64,000 nt of DNA from Nageia nagi (taxonomy: Eukaryota; Pinophyta), in the NCBI GenBank assembly GCA_050084985.1, contig JBITNC010000001.1, forward strand, positions 206,832,001-206,896,000, given 5' to 3'. This document shows, piece after piece, positions 25,144 to 37,409 of the stretch; positions within the stretch are counted from its first letter, which is position 1; each line of letters starts with the position of its first letter. A program made the translations under genes and the position numbers. The notes beneath the pieces are model-generated. The model searched no databases. It was not told where the DNA came from and was given only the letters and a program-made list of their open reading frames with translations.

Positions 25144-25978
25144 ACTATAATACAAATAAAACTAAATAAATAGTTACTACACCTCCAAAAAATTCTAAAT
25201 TATTTGAAATGTAATTCTCTCTTTTACAATATTAGAATGCAAATATCAAATTGTGAGAATGATAAATGAACAAGGTTTTGCCTATTTAAAATGAAATTAG
25301 GAACCAAAATTTGAGATCATACTAAAAATTCATAAATAATATTAATAAAAATATTTAATTCATTGAAAATTAAAATCTCCATTGTAATAAAAACTTGTCA
25401 TATAAATTTATGAAGTGCATTTATGACATGGTTCAACATAGACACTCAAGGTAATGTTAGTTTTAAGGCCAACATCAATGTTGGTATTCATAAATTATTT
25501 TTAAGAATGAGTTTCATATTTGTATTTCTTGAGATTTGAATGATTAAAAAACATATTATGATATTATATAAATCATAATCATTATATATTGGTATTCAAG
25601 AACAAGAATTTCAATTTTAGGGTAATGCTATTTAGGGGACATTTTAGACTCAGATGGGTGAGTTATCAATTCAGGGTACATATAATGATTATAGTTGAAA
25701 AAGTTCAATTTCAACATGATTAGGAATTATGTGACCAACATTAACATTTAAGTAAATGTCAATAGTATGGATACATATATTTAGTTTACAATTTTGGATC
25801 ATGATCATAAGACTTGGGGGCATATCCTTAGGAATATACTAAGAAACTTTTCTAACTCTAGATCTTTTATGGCTTTGATGTTTTGTATGTGTACATTGCT
25901 ATGATCATGAAATGTTTAGAAAATACTAATATATTTTAGAAATTTTAAATCATATGATATTTGTAAATATGAAAATCT
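25144..25978. other. No gene recognised
   Basis: AT-rich spacer after Copia-A with no coding signal in any frame. A short near-repeat, CAATGTTGG / CAACATCAATGTTGGTATTC, occurs around 25455-25490. Confidence 0.5.
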
Positions 25979-26200
25979 TCTTTGGTAATATGATAACCAT
26001 TTGGGTTGGGTATTTAGCATTCTCTTTGGTAATATGACAACTCTTTGGGTTGGGTATTTAGCATTCTCTTTAGTAATATGACAACCCTTTAGGTTGAGAT
26101 TTTATCATTCTCTTTGGTAATATGAAAATCCATTAGGTTGGGAATTTATAATTATTTTTGGTAATATTAAAACCATTTTTGTTTGGCATTAATCACTCCC
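25979..26200. repeat. 44-bp tandem repeat, 5 copies
   Basis: Units start at 25981, 26025, 26069, 26113 and 26157, an exact 44-bp spacing. Core: TTTGGTAATATGA...CC(A)TTTGGGTTGGG...TTTAGCATTCTC. Divergence increases towards the right. Confidence 0.9.
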
Positions 26201-26239
26201 TTATAAGGTATCTACAAATAGGGAATATTTTTCTACCAT

Positions 26240-26640
26240 AAAAATGTGCATCCATGAATGGGGTAACTTATTGCTTACATGATAGTGTGACTCTCATTGG
26301 ATTTCAATAGCTTTATTGATTTGGTTTAAAATAATCATCACTATGATCACTCTTTATGATCATGTGTGTACATCCATTAATAAGGAATTAGGTATTACTA
26401 TGATGATTTTTATCTATGAATAAGATATTTGGTGCTATCATGATGGTATATACATATTATATTAATTTCATTGTTGCTATTTATTATTATATATTTTGAG
26501 ATGAAATGTTTATGTATGATTCCATGAATGGGATGCTTGGTTCTACTATCACTATGATGATGTATATCCATGAATAGGGAATTGAATGTTACCATGATGA
26601 TATCATGCACTTGTGATGATTATTGCTCTCATTATCACTA
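26240..26640. repeat. Degenerate repeats around a 'CCATGAATGGG ... ATGATGAT' motif
   Basis: Several irregular copies of a segment with (A/C)ATCCATGAATxGGGAATT and CTATGATGAT (near 26250, 26370, 26420, 26520, 26560). Spacing is not constant, so this is a decayed minisatellite or fortuitous low complexity. Confidence 0.45.
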
Positions 26641-26904
26641 CTATATCTTTAAGAGTTTCTATCACATGTATGGTTGAAAGGTGGTGTTATTTATATTTAT
26701 TTTATATGTTATTATTTATTATTAGGTGTTCTCATGCCATGAGGACCATTCCATTTCATAATCAAAGAAAAGAGAGGGCACTAAATATCATCAACCTTTG
26801 ATGAACATATGGCTTCACAATAAAAATTAGAAACTATCAATTTTTTTTTCTTATGTTTTCTCTTTCCTTTGCAAATATAATTACATTTTATTTTATTATA
26901 TTTT

Positions 26905-27160
26905 CAAAGGGGGGAATTTATTAACATTTAATTTTGATCCACCTTAGGTGGCCTCATTAAGTATTTTATTATGTTGGTCTTATATCATGTTGTGGGTATT
27001 TTATTGGTCCTTTCTTATGCAATCTCATCTTTTTTTTATGTTAAGTATCCCAACATTGACCCTCACCTTCATAAGAGCAAATTGGAAGATATCTTGTATA
27101 TATAAGGGTAAGTATGCTTATCAAGAAAGTTATCAAAATTTGGTCTCAATAGTTGGTACT
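26905..27160 (+). repeat. Polypurine tract and start of a Gypsy 3' LTR (relic)
   Basis: CAAAGGGGGGAA at 26905-26916 is followed by TTTATTAACATTTAATTTTG and ATCCACCTTAGGTGG. The layout, and the TATTRACA-YYTAATTT-G start, match the PPT/LTR junction of Gypsy-C (minus strand at 44050-44015). The right boundary of this LTR is not determined and no element body is recognisable on its left. Confidence 0.5.
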
Positions 27161-27739
27161 TAAATCTAGGTATTTCTCAATGATATCGATTGAGTTTGGG
27201 ATCTTATTACCATGAGAATATTTTCTATTCCATAAATTACAATTATATGTTTATCTTGACTTGTTGATATTCTATTATATTTTGGATCTTTGTTACAAAC
27301 TCCATTCCTTATTTTTCCTAGTGGTTGTACAACTATTAAGGACTTAGAATCAATGATCTTATGGAAAGTATTTTTCTTAGTGGCTAATCATCTCTTACAA
27401 GTGAAAATTAAGATTTTAAGATTTTTAAATTGGCTAATATTTGGACCACTAGAAGGGGGATCATTCACCCTAAAATTATAGAAAAATATTAATTTTATGT
27501 ATCCAATTGCCAAAACATGAACATATAGTATGTATATGGTATGTATCCACTTATAAATTTTTATTTTAAAAGGAATATTTTCACTAAAATTTTGAAATTG
27601 ATTCACCTTATTTTCTCCATGTTTTTTTTGGGGCTAATATTTAGGAATAACTCTGGGCATACATGCTACTATTTTAGTATACTATGCAACATTTTTGGTA
27701 TTGGTAATATAACAAATAAACTAACAAATAGAATATAAA
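27161..27739. other. No gene recognised
   Basis: AT-rich; probably the remainder of the LTR starting near 26917. Short open frames on both strands have no family resemblance. Confidence 0.45.
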
Positions 27740-27749
27740 GGACTCTAAA

Positions 27750-28710
27750 TGAAGCAAGACACATTCTTAATCTTAAAACAAATCTCATATCAATAAGTAA
27801 ATTGGATACATAAGGATATATGGTTGCATTTGGTAACTCTTCTTATAAGGTTTCAAAGGGTTCAATGGTGATTTCAAAATGCAACATGGTAAGCACTCTT
27901 TATTTGATTACAAATGTATTTCATTACACCTTGAATATACTATCTATAGGTACAAATGCAAATCTATGATACAATAGAATTGGACACATGAGTGAGAAGG
28001 GCATTGAATTAATATACTTAAAAAAGTTGTTTCTTAATTTAAAAGAACTTGACATGGGATTTTATAAATAATTTGTGTATGGAAAAAAAAGAAGAGTTAG
28101 ATTTATAAAAGTAGGAAAAGAGAAGAAAAAGGAGAAATTAGAGTTTATTCATACAAATGTGGAGTCCTACATAAGTAACTTCACTTGGTGTCTCTTCTTA
28201 CTTTGCCACTTTTATTGATGACTCTACTAAAAGGGCATGGGCCTATTGCATTAATAATAATGTTTTTAAAATATATAATATTTGGAAGGGATTAATTGAA
28301 AATAAAATAATTTTAAAGTTGAAATATCTCAAATCTGATAATGGTGGAAAATTTTTTAGTAAAGCATTTAATACCTTTTTTCACATAATGGAATTAGAAG
28401 AATAAAGGAAGTTCTAAGAGTAACTAAAGAAAATGGGGTTACATAAAGAATGAATAGGAAAATCTTATAACAAGCTAGAGGTATGAGGAGACATGTAGGT
28501 CTACCTATATGTATTTGGGCTAATGCTATCAATATTAATATTTAATTGATTAACAAGGGTGCATATACTAATTTATATGGAAGTATTATAGAGGAGATGT
28601 GGATAGGAAAAAGGGTAAATTAATCATTCCATAGAGTCTTTAGTTATGAGGCTTTTGTACACATTGATAAAGAAAACATGAAGAAAATTGATGCAAAATA
28701 TTAAAAATTA
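27750..28710 (+). pseudogene. Protease end, GAG-pre-integrase and integrase of Copia-B
   Basis: Starts with the protease tail (HxLNLKTNLISISKLD, about 27765), then GYMVAFGNSSYKVSKGSMVI. A GHMSEKGIELIYLKKL block at about 27985 is the GAG-pre-integrase (R-x-GHMS-E-KG). Integrase: KLEFIHTNVESYI (about 28135), FATFIDDSTKRAW (about 28205, catalytic Asp retained), LKYLKSDNGGKFF (about 28325, second Asp retained). Shifts and stops are numerous. Confidence 0.8.
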
Positions 28711-29089
28711 TACTTCATTAGGTATTAATGGTTTGGGTTCCAGATTATGGGATGTTGATTTAATAAAAAACTCATTAGAAGTAAATATGTAATATTTAAT
28801 GAAAAATTCATATACAAATACAATTTATAGATTGAGAAAAAAAAAAGGAAGAGGAACTAAGGTTTGTAACTCTTAATGATGTTGATGAACATGTGAAACC
28901 TAAAGAGAAAAGTGAATACCTTGAATAATAAGAACCCCAAACTCCACCTATAGTTGTGATGAGATCTTCAATGGCTATTAGACCTATTGAACATTATTAT
29001 CCTTATCTCTATTATGTGCTTTATATTGATAGTGGTGAATGTGAGTGTTTTTATGAATCCGTATAGATAAGTACACTAATTAAGTTGAA

Positions 29090-29760
29090 GCTTTTTATGA
29101 AGAGATGGGTTTTTTACTTAAAAACCAAACTTAGAGTTTGTTTAAGCTTCCTAAGGGTAAAAATGGATTTAGTAGTAAATGGGTGTATAGGTTAAAGGAA
29201 GAGTGATATGGTCAAAAGAGGTACAAAGTAAGAGTTGTGGTAAAAGGTTTCACTCAAAATAAATGTATAAACTTCAATGAGATATATTCTTTGATTATAA
29301 AAATGAACTCCATTAGAGCAATATTAAGTATTGTGGCTATTGAAAATTTGTTTCTTGAACAATTGTATATATAGAAAATTTTTCTTCATGGGGATTTAGA
29401 AGAGGATATTTATATGTAAACACCTCAAGGTTTCGAGGTCAAAGGTAAGGAAGGTTGTGTATGTAGGTTAGAAAAGAGCTTGTATTACATCAAATAATCT
29501 CCTAGATAATGTTACCTTAAATTTGACACTTTAATGATAATTAATGAATTCACTAGATATCAATTGGATCATTATGTGTATTTTAAGAAGATAAAAAATG
29601 GAAAATATATTATCTTTCTTTTGTATGTGGATAATATGCTAGTAGTAGGAACTAGTATGCTTGATATTATTTATCTTAAAGTAAAGTTATCTAAAAATTT
29701 TGTAATGAAGGACTTGGGTGATGGTAAATAAATTACTGGAATGAAAATCACTAGAAATAA
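29090..29760 (+). pseudogene. Reverse transcriptase of Copia-B
   Basis: SKLPKGKNGFSSKWVYRLKE (about 29140), KVRVVVKGFTQNKCINFNEI (about 29225), RAILSIVAIENLFLEQLYI, FLHGDLEEDIYM (about 29385), CRLEKSLYYIK (about 29465), then a 65-codon open segment (29534-29731) with FLLYVDNMLVVGTSM. The catalytic YVDD is YVDN (29624-29635), so the enzyme would be inactive even if the frame were intact. Confidence 0.88.
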
Positions 29761-30039
29761 ATAAAACCACATGCTAAAGTTAACTCAAGAAGATTACATT
29801 AAAAAGGTGCTAAAGAGATTTAATATGAAGGATGCAAAATCTGTTACTACACCATTGGAAAGAAATTTTAAACTCACTAAATATTTAAGTCCTAATACAA
29901 ATGAGGAATAAGAGTATATGACTAAGATTCCTTATGCTCTGATAGTTTGGAGTTTAATATAGGCAATGGTGTGTACTAGACCAAACATAACACAAGCAAT
30001 GGGCATTGTAAATATGTTTATGAATAATCTATAAAATAT

Positions 30040-30525
30040 TAATTATGAAGAAATTAAATGGATTATTAGGTATTTGAGGGGTACTTATCATTACTATTTA
30101 TGTTTTAGAGGTTATACTACTTGTTTGTAAGGTTATGTTAATTTAAGTATGGTAGGTGATCTTGATGGTGAGAGAAACACTATAAGTTATGTATTTTCCA
30201 TTTGTGGTATAATGGTTAGTTAAATCTTTAAGCTATAATAAGTTTTAGCTATATCAACTATGGAATATAAATATTTTACTACTATAGAGGCTAGTAAGGA
30301 GTTTATTTGGTTGCAAACATTATTTAATGAATTGGGTAAAGAGTAAGAATATGCAAATCTATTTAGTGATAATTAAACTAATATCCATCTTGTGAAGAAC
30401 TCAACCTTCCATTTGAGAACCAAGCATATTCAACTCAAGTACCACTTCATTTGATAAACATTGGAGTATGATTTAGTAAATTTAGGGAAGATTCATACAT
30501 TATAAAATCCTATATACATGTTCAC
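30040..30525 (+). pseudogene. RNase H of Copia-B
   Basis: WIIRYLRGTYHYYLCFRG (about 30060), GYVNLSMVGDLDGERNTISY (about 30130; the Asp of GDLD kept), VLAISTMEYKYFTTIEASKE (about 30245, a Copia 'STTEAEY' variant), EFIWLQTLFNELG, DNxTNIHLVKNSTFHLRTKH (about 30370) and LKYHFI. Stops replace several Gln codons. Confidence 0.85.
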
Positions 30526-30639
30526 CAAAGTTGTCACAAATGAGAAGTTGGTCTTTTACTTAACCTTAGTTGGTCTTAAGGAGTAAAGGTCAAATTGAGA
30601 TTCTTTCAACACCTTACTAGAATGTGGTACAATGGAATT

Positions 30640-30657
30640 AGTCTCAAAGTAGGAGAT
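30640..30657 (+). other. Polypurine tract region of Copia-B
   Basis: CAAAGTAGGAGATTAT preceding TGAGTATTAATCC corresponds to the common plant Copia end CAAGTGGGAGATTGT-TGG. Confidence 0.7.
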
Positions 30658-31388
30658 TATTGAGTATTAATCCTAATTTATGGGCTATTTTTTAAATTCT
30701 CACACTCTATTTTTGATCAATCCTCTAAAGGCTAGCCCATAGGGATTGATATGCTAATTAACCAACCAATATGCTAATCAATGAAAGGGGCATTTTGGGT
30801 TCTAGAATATCATTTGATCTACTAGAGGCTGATCAGGGGATGCTAATTGATTTGATGTAATATGATTGGACAATATAGTGTTAAACTCCATTTGGGAATT
30901 CAAAATCATGCCTCTTCAAGACTCAATTTCATGTATGGTAGTTATAGTTAGCTTGAGATATTTTCCCATAGATTACTTAAGCATTTTAGTATCAAATATG
31001 GATGGTAGCTCTCCTATAAATTAAGGAACTTGGGTTGAGGATGTAATATAGTTTTGATATTTTGGAGTTGCTTATAGTTTGTGATTTTGATAGTCTTCAT
31101 TTAATATTTTGAGAGATTTATAGAGAGTTCATGCTTGTATTCCAAAGGAAAGGTTTGTAGTAAGGCTATATTATTTATGTGTTGCTTGGAGTATTTGGAG
31201 AATTGATGCAATACAAAGGTCAAAATCTTCTTTGTGGATGTAGCCTACAATGGTTAAACCATGTTAATATCTTCCCTCTCTTAATTCATGTTTTTGCTTA
31301 CTATTTTTCTTAATTATCTATTATCTCTTTTGATAAAGAGTAGGAGGACTATTTTCTCAAGTTTATATAAAAATACTAGAACCTAACA
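30658..31388 (+). repeat. 3' LTR of Copia-B
   Basis: Starts TATTGAGTATTAATCCTAAT (TG eroded to TA) and ends AACCTAACA, giving about 731 bp. No second copy is present in the window, so the limits rest on the PPT-like upstream sequence and the TAACA end. Confidence 0.6.
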
Positions 31389-31394
31389 ATTAAT

Positions 31395-32290
31395 GGCTAT
31401 AATAAGGGTTCCATTATTGCTTTATTAATTATATAAATAATTAAAAGATGAATTATTTATCTTCTTAGTAATGTAGGAAAACTTGAGAAAGCTTTGAACT
31501 TCATTGTAGAAATGCCCATAAAACTTGAATATGCTCCATCTTATGTTATCATTTTTATTATTTATGCTAAAGTGGGTAGCTATTTTTATTCTCAAAGGAT
31601 AAGGACATTGATGAAAGATAGATGATAACCATATTTTGCACAAGATTAAAAACATAAATAAGCTTCTTATAAGAATTTAAGACTCATAAAAATGTAGTTT
31701 TATAAACTATGTTGATCACATGATATTCACTAAATGGATTTTATGAAAAATATATATAGACTTTTAAGTGGATGCAATTCTCAAATGTAAAGATAAGCTT
31801 TGTAACCTTTACCAATATTATTCAAGCATGTCCCACCATGGGAGATCTAAAATAAGGTATAAATAATTTCATGGACTGATTTGAAGCTATGCAATTCATG
31901 GCTATATAAAGGATTCACTTATTGGATTATTCCTTATATAAATAATTATAAATGCATTGTTTACCTTCTTAGTCATGCAAGATATCTTGAGGAGGATTTG
32001 AAATTCATAAGCAAAATTCCGTGCATAGTTATTTTTATGTTTAAAGGATAAGGATATTGAAGCAAAATAGAGGAAAATAAATTTTTACATAAGATACAAA
32101 ACATAAATAAGTTTTGAATGGGGTGTGTGGATGTATCTAATTGGTGCTTGTAAATTGAATGCTAATTTTTTGTGATAGACATATATGTAAAATGTGGAAG
32201 AGTAAAAAAGGAATATGAATTATTTGTCAAGATTATAATGAAAATGCAATTTTATGGAATGTAATGATTAGATAATACACATAGTTTCAT
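31395..32290 (+). pseudogene. PPR gene fragments (PLS type, C-terminal repeats)
   Basis: PPR proteins bind organellar RNA. At 31437-31540 a frame reads VGKLEKALNFIVEMPIKLEY, the 'GRAG-x-L-x-EA-x-x-FI-x-x-MP-I-x-P' block that precedes the E domain. At about 31760-31850 QFSNVKISFVTFTNIIQACPTMGDLK is another PPR. At about 31945-32020 a second, diverged copy of the 'GRAGxLEEAL' block occurs (HARYLEEDLKFISKIP), and near 32170-32230 VIDIYVKCGRVKKEYELFVK. So at least two copies of the C-terminal unit are present, broken by shifts. Confidence 0.7.
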
Positions 32291-34189
32291 AGATATATCA
32301 CACCCACAAACACAAAATATGTATTGATTATAATATATGTAACTTCATGGACTACAATGATTTCAAGATATGCAAAAAATATATTTTTTAAAAATGATGG
32401 AAATACTTTTAAGAATATATAATTATCAAGGTATTCTAGGATGCATCATTATGCATGAATTATAAAATGCAACTAATTTATCCTTTTTATGCATCAAATA
32501 TAACCCATGTAATAATGATGATTTTTTTATATATATATTTAGGTTAATTAACACAACTTCAAAATTTGGAATTGTAGGTAGTCAATGGAAGGATGCAAAC
32601 CTCATCACCATGCAAATGAGATTCTACATTTACACCCTCCTCCATCAAACCTTGTTGTTCAATATGAGTCTTAAAAATTAAAAATAAAGTACATTACAAA
32701 TAAGGAATCTATAATAGATATACATAGAATAGGAAATAATAACATCACAAAAATATTAAAGGAGTTAGTGTTGACTAAGATGTGGTAATTTTTACTCATG
32801 CACCCATGTATCTAAGCCACAACTATAATTCTGATGAATGACCTTTAAAATTAAAAGTTAATCTCTACATAAGGTTAGTTACTATTTGGATAATAATGGG
32901 GTTTATCAAAGGATAAGGATTTATAAAATAAACTTATATAACTAAAACAAACTTAAAATGTTAGTGTAGGGCACTACAAATAAGAAAAATAAATAACCAA
33001 ACTAGCTTAGGCATCCATTAAAGAAGAATACAAGCTAATTAGATAGTTTTATTTTATAGCCACCAAATAAAATATGACATTACAAGTAACTATGTTCTAA
33101 AAAGTACTTTATAGATATGGATTAACCATTGATAAAATTTCATAATCCCCTAACTACAAACAAACATATTACACAACAATTTAAGAATAATGTAAGATAA
33201 ATCATGGCTAAGAGATCAAGAAGCAATTTTATATTTCATAATTAATGATGCTAGTATAAAATAGGGTTAATATATAGTATATCCAATCCCTTTTTCCTTC
33301 AATGAAGGTATCACATATAGGTTTTCCTTCAAGAGAATCTTCTAACTAACTTGTAACAAAATCCTAACAAACTAAAAAATATAAATAACTAACTAGATAT
33401 TTATAAAATATCAAATTCGATTATGATAGTAGATCAATAGCTCATCTTCAAACATTCAAATATCTAAATCATCAATTCACATGTATTAACACCCTAAAGC
33501 TTTACTAAAACTTAAAAACTTGAATATGAGGACTATAACCATCTTCTTGGAAATAAAACATATTTTTCCAAGGTTTCAACAATATTTACATGTATTTGAA
33601 TTTGAATGGACCCATAAAAACCAAATACAAAGGAATTATCATTATTCAAATGAAAGTGTATAAATATACTTTGAGTTAGGTGTTTTGGAACTCAAATATA
33701 AAAAATGGGAACACTTCATATGATTAATCTAACTATGATTTATCATGATATATAATTAACCACCAGGTCGGTAGGACTTGTGTTAAAGAAACATGAAGAT
33801 ATTTAATTTCTTTGTTGTTTGGATGGAATTAATTTTGATCTGGACTATCAAGTCTCCACCAAAATCAAATTCTTTACAAAACATTCAAAAAATGGCTAAT
33901 TATAATTTTATTCCATTTTTTTGCTATTTTGACAAACTTTATCTATTCCATTACTTCTAGATCTCTACCAAAATTGAACACTATATAGGAAATATTTAAA
34001 ATTTACTAAGTATCATTAATCTATCAAGAAGTAAAGAATAAAAATAAACCATTCCCATACAAAACTCTTCTTATTGCTTCAAAATTATGTATGAGTATAT
34101 AGTTAGTTAAGATAACTTTAAAATTTGATTGCACTTCATGAGAGTTCTAAAAATTGAAAATAGCTTACATTAGAAAAATTATATGCATG
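32291..34189. other. No gene recognised
   Basis: AT-rich non-coding sequence. A block near 32540-32640 (TTAACACAACTTCAAAATTTGG, then GATGCAAACCTCATCACCAT) resembles 34240-34320 and thereby the tandem repeat to its right. Confidence 0.5.
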
Positions 34190-34960
34190 ATAGATTTACA
34201 TAAAATAGGAAATAATAATATCCTAAATATATTCAAGTAATTAGTTAATATAACTTCAAAATTTTGGAATTTAGGTGCAACTAATGGATCAAAGTTGCAA
34301 ACCTTATCACCATCCATTTTTCTTGAATTATTTCTAGTGGAAGTTTTTTTTATGTCTTGCCTATTTACCTCCTTTTTTTCTCTTCACTTCCTTCTTGTCT
34401 TGCCTCCTCTTATGAAAAATATTCAAGGTTTAGTTAATACAACTTCAAAACTATGAAAATATTCAAAGAATTTATTGAGAAAAAAAGAAATTTGAAGTAA
34501 TGTAGTACCTCTTGGGCTACATTATTTCCTTTACATCTTTCTTTTGTACCTCCTTCATATCTTTCCTCCTATTATGAAAAAATTCAAGGGCTTAGTTAAT
34601 ATAAAACTATGAAAATAGTCAAGTGGGATAATTAAGAAAAAAAGAATTTAAACCAATGTAGTACCTATTTGGGTACATTATCTCCTTCATATCTTACTTC
34701 TTCACCTCCTTTATGTCTTACCTCCTATTATGAAAATATTGAAGGGGTTAGTTAATACAACTTCAAAAGTATGGAAATATTCAATGGGTTAGTAAAGAAA
34801 ATAAGAATTTAAATCAATGCAATACTAGCATGGTTACATTATCTCCTTCATGGGTTAGTAAAAATTAAAACATATGAAAAAATTCAAGGGGTTAGTTAAT
34901 CAAAAAAGAATTTAAAGTAATTTCATCCTCTTTGGTTGCATCATATTCTTCATCTTCTAC
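34190..34960. repeat. About 155-bp degenerate tandem repeat, 4-5 copies
   Basis: The phrase ATTATGAAAAA(A/T)ATTCAAGGG-TTAGTTAATAC recurs near 34412, 34567, 34725 and 34870, followed each time by ACTTCAAAACTATG, a purine-rich AGAAAAAAAGAATTT, then AATGTAGTACCT...TACATTATCTCCTT. Copies differ considerably. Confidence 0.7.
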
Positions 34961-35649
34961 AAGCTATTGGATCTTTATTGCTAGTTTTATCATATGTTTC
35001 TTTATTAATTTTTATCTATTTTATTCATTTTTGTAAATTTTCATTTGTAACCTAATGTGTTTCTTTCCTACCTTTAATAAAGATATAAACTTTATCACTT
35101 ACTCTTTTTTCATCTCTTGGTTTACCAATCTATACCGATAAAAATTAGAATGCTTTTTAACCATGTTCAATATATCCTCCCTTTCCTCCAAATTTTTCTC
35201 TCTAAAATATATTTTAGATGTTTTATTCTTTAATAATTCTAAAATATATAGTAATTTAAGGTCATGATAATCTTTTCTCTTATGGTGATTCAATTTGTAG
35301 CTCTCCCAAAATATTTCCCCACCAAGATGACCATAAACACCAATGGTGTAATAGAAGTATAAAATAATACCCACCTTATGAGCATGCTAATATCCATAAA
35401 TACTATGATATTTATATTTTTCATTAGCTTGTAAAAAGTAAACAATATAAAACCTTAATATGTTCATTGTATTCTAAATCTGTATGACTAACAAGCATTG
35501 CATAAATAACAATCATTATAATTTGAAGGCCACAACCAAGAGATAGACCATAGAGAGTAGTAAATGAAATTTTCCTTCCACATATGTATTGATAAAATAG
35601 ATAATGTATCATAAATATAGTATATGTTGAATTAAAATACCATAATTAA
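34961..35649. other. No gene recognised
   Basis: Open frames of 60-90 codons on the minus strand (e.g. 35374-35099) have no recognisable motif; low GC makes them uninformative. Confidence 0.5.
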
Positions 35650-36985
35650 AGTGATGATATACCTTTAAAGAGGTAAGAAGTTACCTCTTCACCCAAATTC
35701 CTTCAAAAATAAATATGCAAGATGTGGAAGAACATATGAGGCCCAAGAACTATTTGAAAATATGCATAATGAAAATATTATTCAATGGAATAAAATTATT
35801 AGGAGATATTTCTAATTAATCACTTAGGACCCAAGTATAACAACATAACTTTTTCATGTTCTTCTTGCATGCAATATACAAGAATGTAAAATAAGGAAGA
35901 ATACATGAGGCACGAGAATTGTTTGAAAAGATTCATGATGCACATATAATATCATGGAATAAAATTATTTGAATAATGTACTTAAAATAGTTTATCTAAA
36001 AAATTATTTAAGACCTAACTTTAACAACATAACCTTTGTATGTGTTCTACATGAATGTAGAATACATGTATGCAAAATATGGAAGAACACATGAAGCCCA
36101 AGAGTATTTTAGCAAGATGCATAATAAAAAAATTATTAAGATATATGAAATTAAAATATTTTATTTAATAAAATTTGTACCCAAATATAACAACATTACC
36201 TTTTTATATATTCTACTTGCATGCAAAATACAAGTATATAAAATGTGAAAGAAAACATGAGGCCGAAGCATTGTTTGACAAGATGCATCATGGAGCAAAT
36301 TTTGTATCTATATGAGTTAGTGAAGGAATATATTTTTTTACATACTTAATTTATTTCATTTGAATCATATATTTACTATTCAATTCCTTCATACTTCCAT
36401 ATTTGTTACTTGATGTGTTTCTTCCCATGACTCAAACAAATCTAGAAATTTATCCCATGCAAAATGTTGTCTTCGAAATGGATATCCTCAATTAAAAACT
36501 ATAATACATGTATCCAAAATGTTTAAGAATATATATGGATGAAAAATATGGAACTAACATAATATCATAACCTTTTTATATGTTATATTTGTATGCAACC
36601 ATGCAAGTCAACTATATGAGGGCAATAACTACCAATAAAACTTGAACTAAAATTATTAGAAGATATGCACTAAAACTCTTCAATCTAATGGAGTATTTGG
36701 TACCCAATTATAATAAAATAAATTTTGTATGTATTCTTCTTATATACAAAATATAAGTATGCAAAATGTTGAATAACATGAGTCCCAATAAATATTTTAC
36801 AAGATACATGATGCATATACAATTTCATGGACTAAAATTATCAAGAGATATACACTTATAATATTTGATCTAATGAAGAACATGGGACCCAATTGTAATA
36901 TTATAACCTTTTTATGTGTCTTAATTGCATGTAAAAAATAATTATGCAAAAAATAGAAGAAAACATGAGGTACTAAGTTGTGTGT
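35650..36985 (+). pseudogene. Tandemly duplicated single-PPR fragments
   Basis: A segment coding roughly for 'YAKCGRTHEAQELFEKMHN' then 'xIIxWNKIIRRY' (the typical PPR YAKCG...A..LF..M...D.VSWN.MI) recurs with anchors at about 35727, 35896, 36082, 36248, 36610, 36770 and 36957. The spacing is 160-190 bp. Between copies lies PKYNNITF followed by VLLACNIQ-like, the 'P-D-x-x-T-F-x-x-V-L-x-A-C' half of a P-L repeat. One copy stays open as a 70-codon frame (36036-36248). All are broken or out of frame with each other. Confidence 0.75.
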
Positions 36986-37409
36986 TATGAATTTTATTTT
37001 TTTTGAATTCTTCATTAATTATGATATTAAGGGAGAAAATTCCAATTTATATACTACAATGTATTTTCAAGGTAAGCATATATGAACAATAGTTAATTTG
37101 ATAATATTTTTTGGTTAATTTTCCATATTTCTTCTACTTGTATTTTTGGATTGCCTTTGTTGTTTCTTTTAATGGTTTAAATTTCATAATTTTGATACAT
37201 TATTGTAATTGTGTGATTTAGCTGGTTGCATTAGTAAGAAGAATAGAAAGAGAGCTTGAAATAAAAATAAATAAAAGTGTTTAGTAAATAAGAAAGTTAC
37301 AAAAATTGTATTTATAGATTTTCTAATCTTGAAAAGATAATTAAGGAGCATAATAAAGATTATGAAAGTAGACTATAAGGTCTAGATAAAAAGATCAAGT
37401 TAGTAAACC

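Larger units (their letters stand above)
27740..31388 (+). mobile_element. Copia-B: 5'-truncated Ty1/Copia retrotransposon
   Basis: Readable from the end of protease through GAG-pre-integrase, integrase, RT and RNase H to a 3' LTR. No 5' LTR, primer-binding site or gag was found upstream, so the 5' part was lost. It abuts PPR-derived sequence at 31389 onward. It is unrelated in sequence to Copia-A. Confidence 0.85.

Noticed and set aside
19956-25148. Target-site duplication of Copia-A
   Set aside because: The flanking 5-mers AAAAT and ACTAT do not match; decay could have erased it, so I do not claim one.
25979-26200. Possible CRISPR-like array
   Set aside because: Units are contiguous without unique spacers and the context is a plant nuclear genome.
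35099-35612. Minus-strand open frames of 91 and 62 codons
   Set aside because: AT-rich, no motif, no homologous frame in the window.
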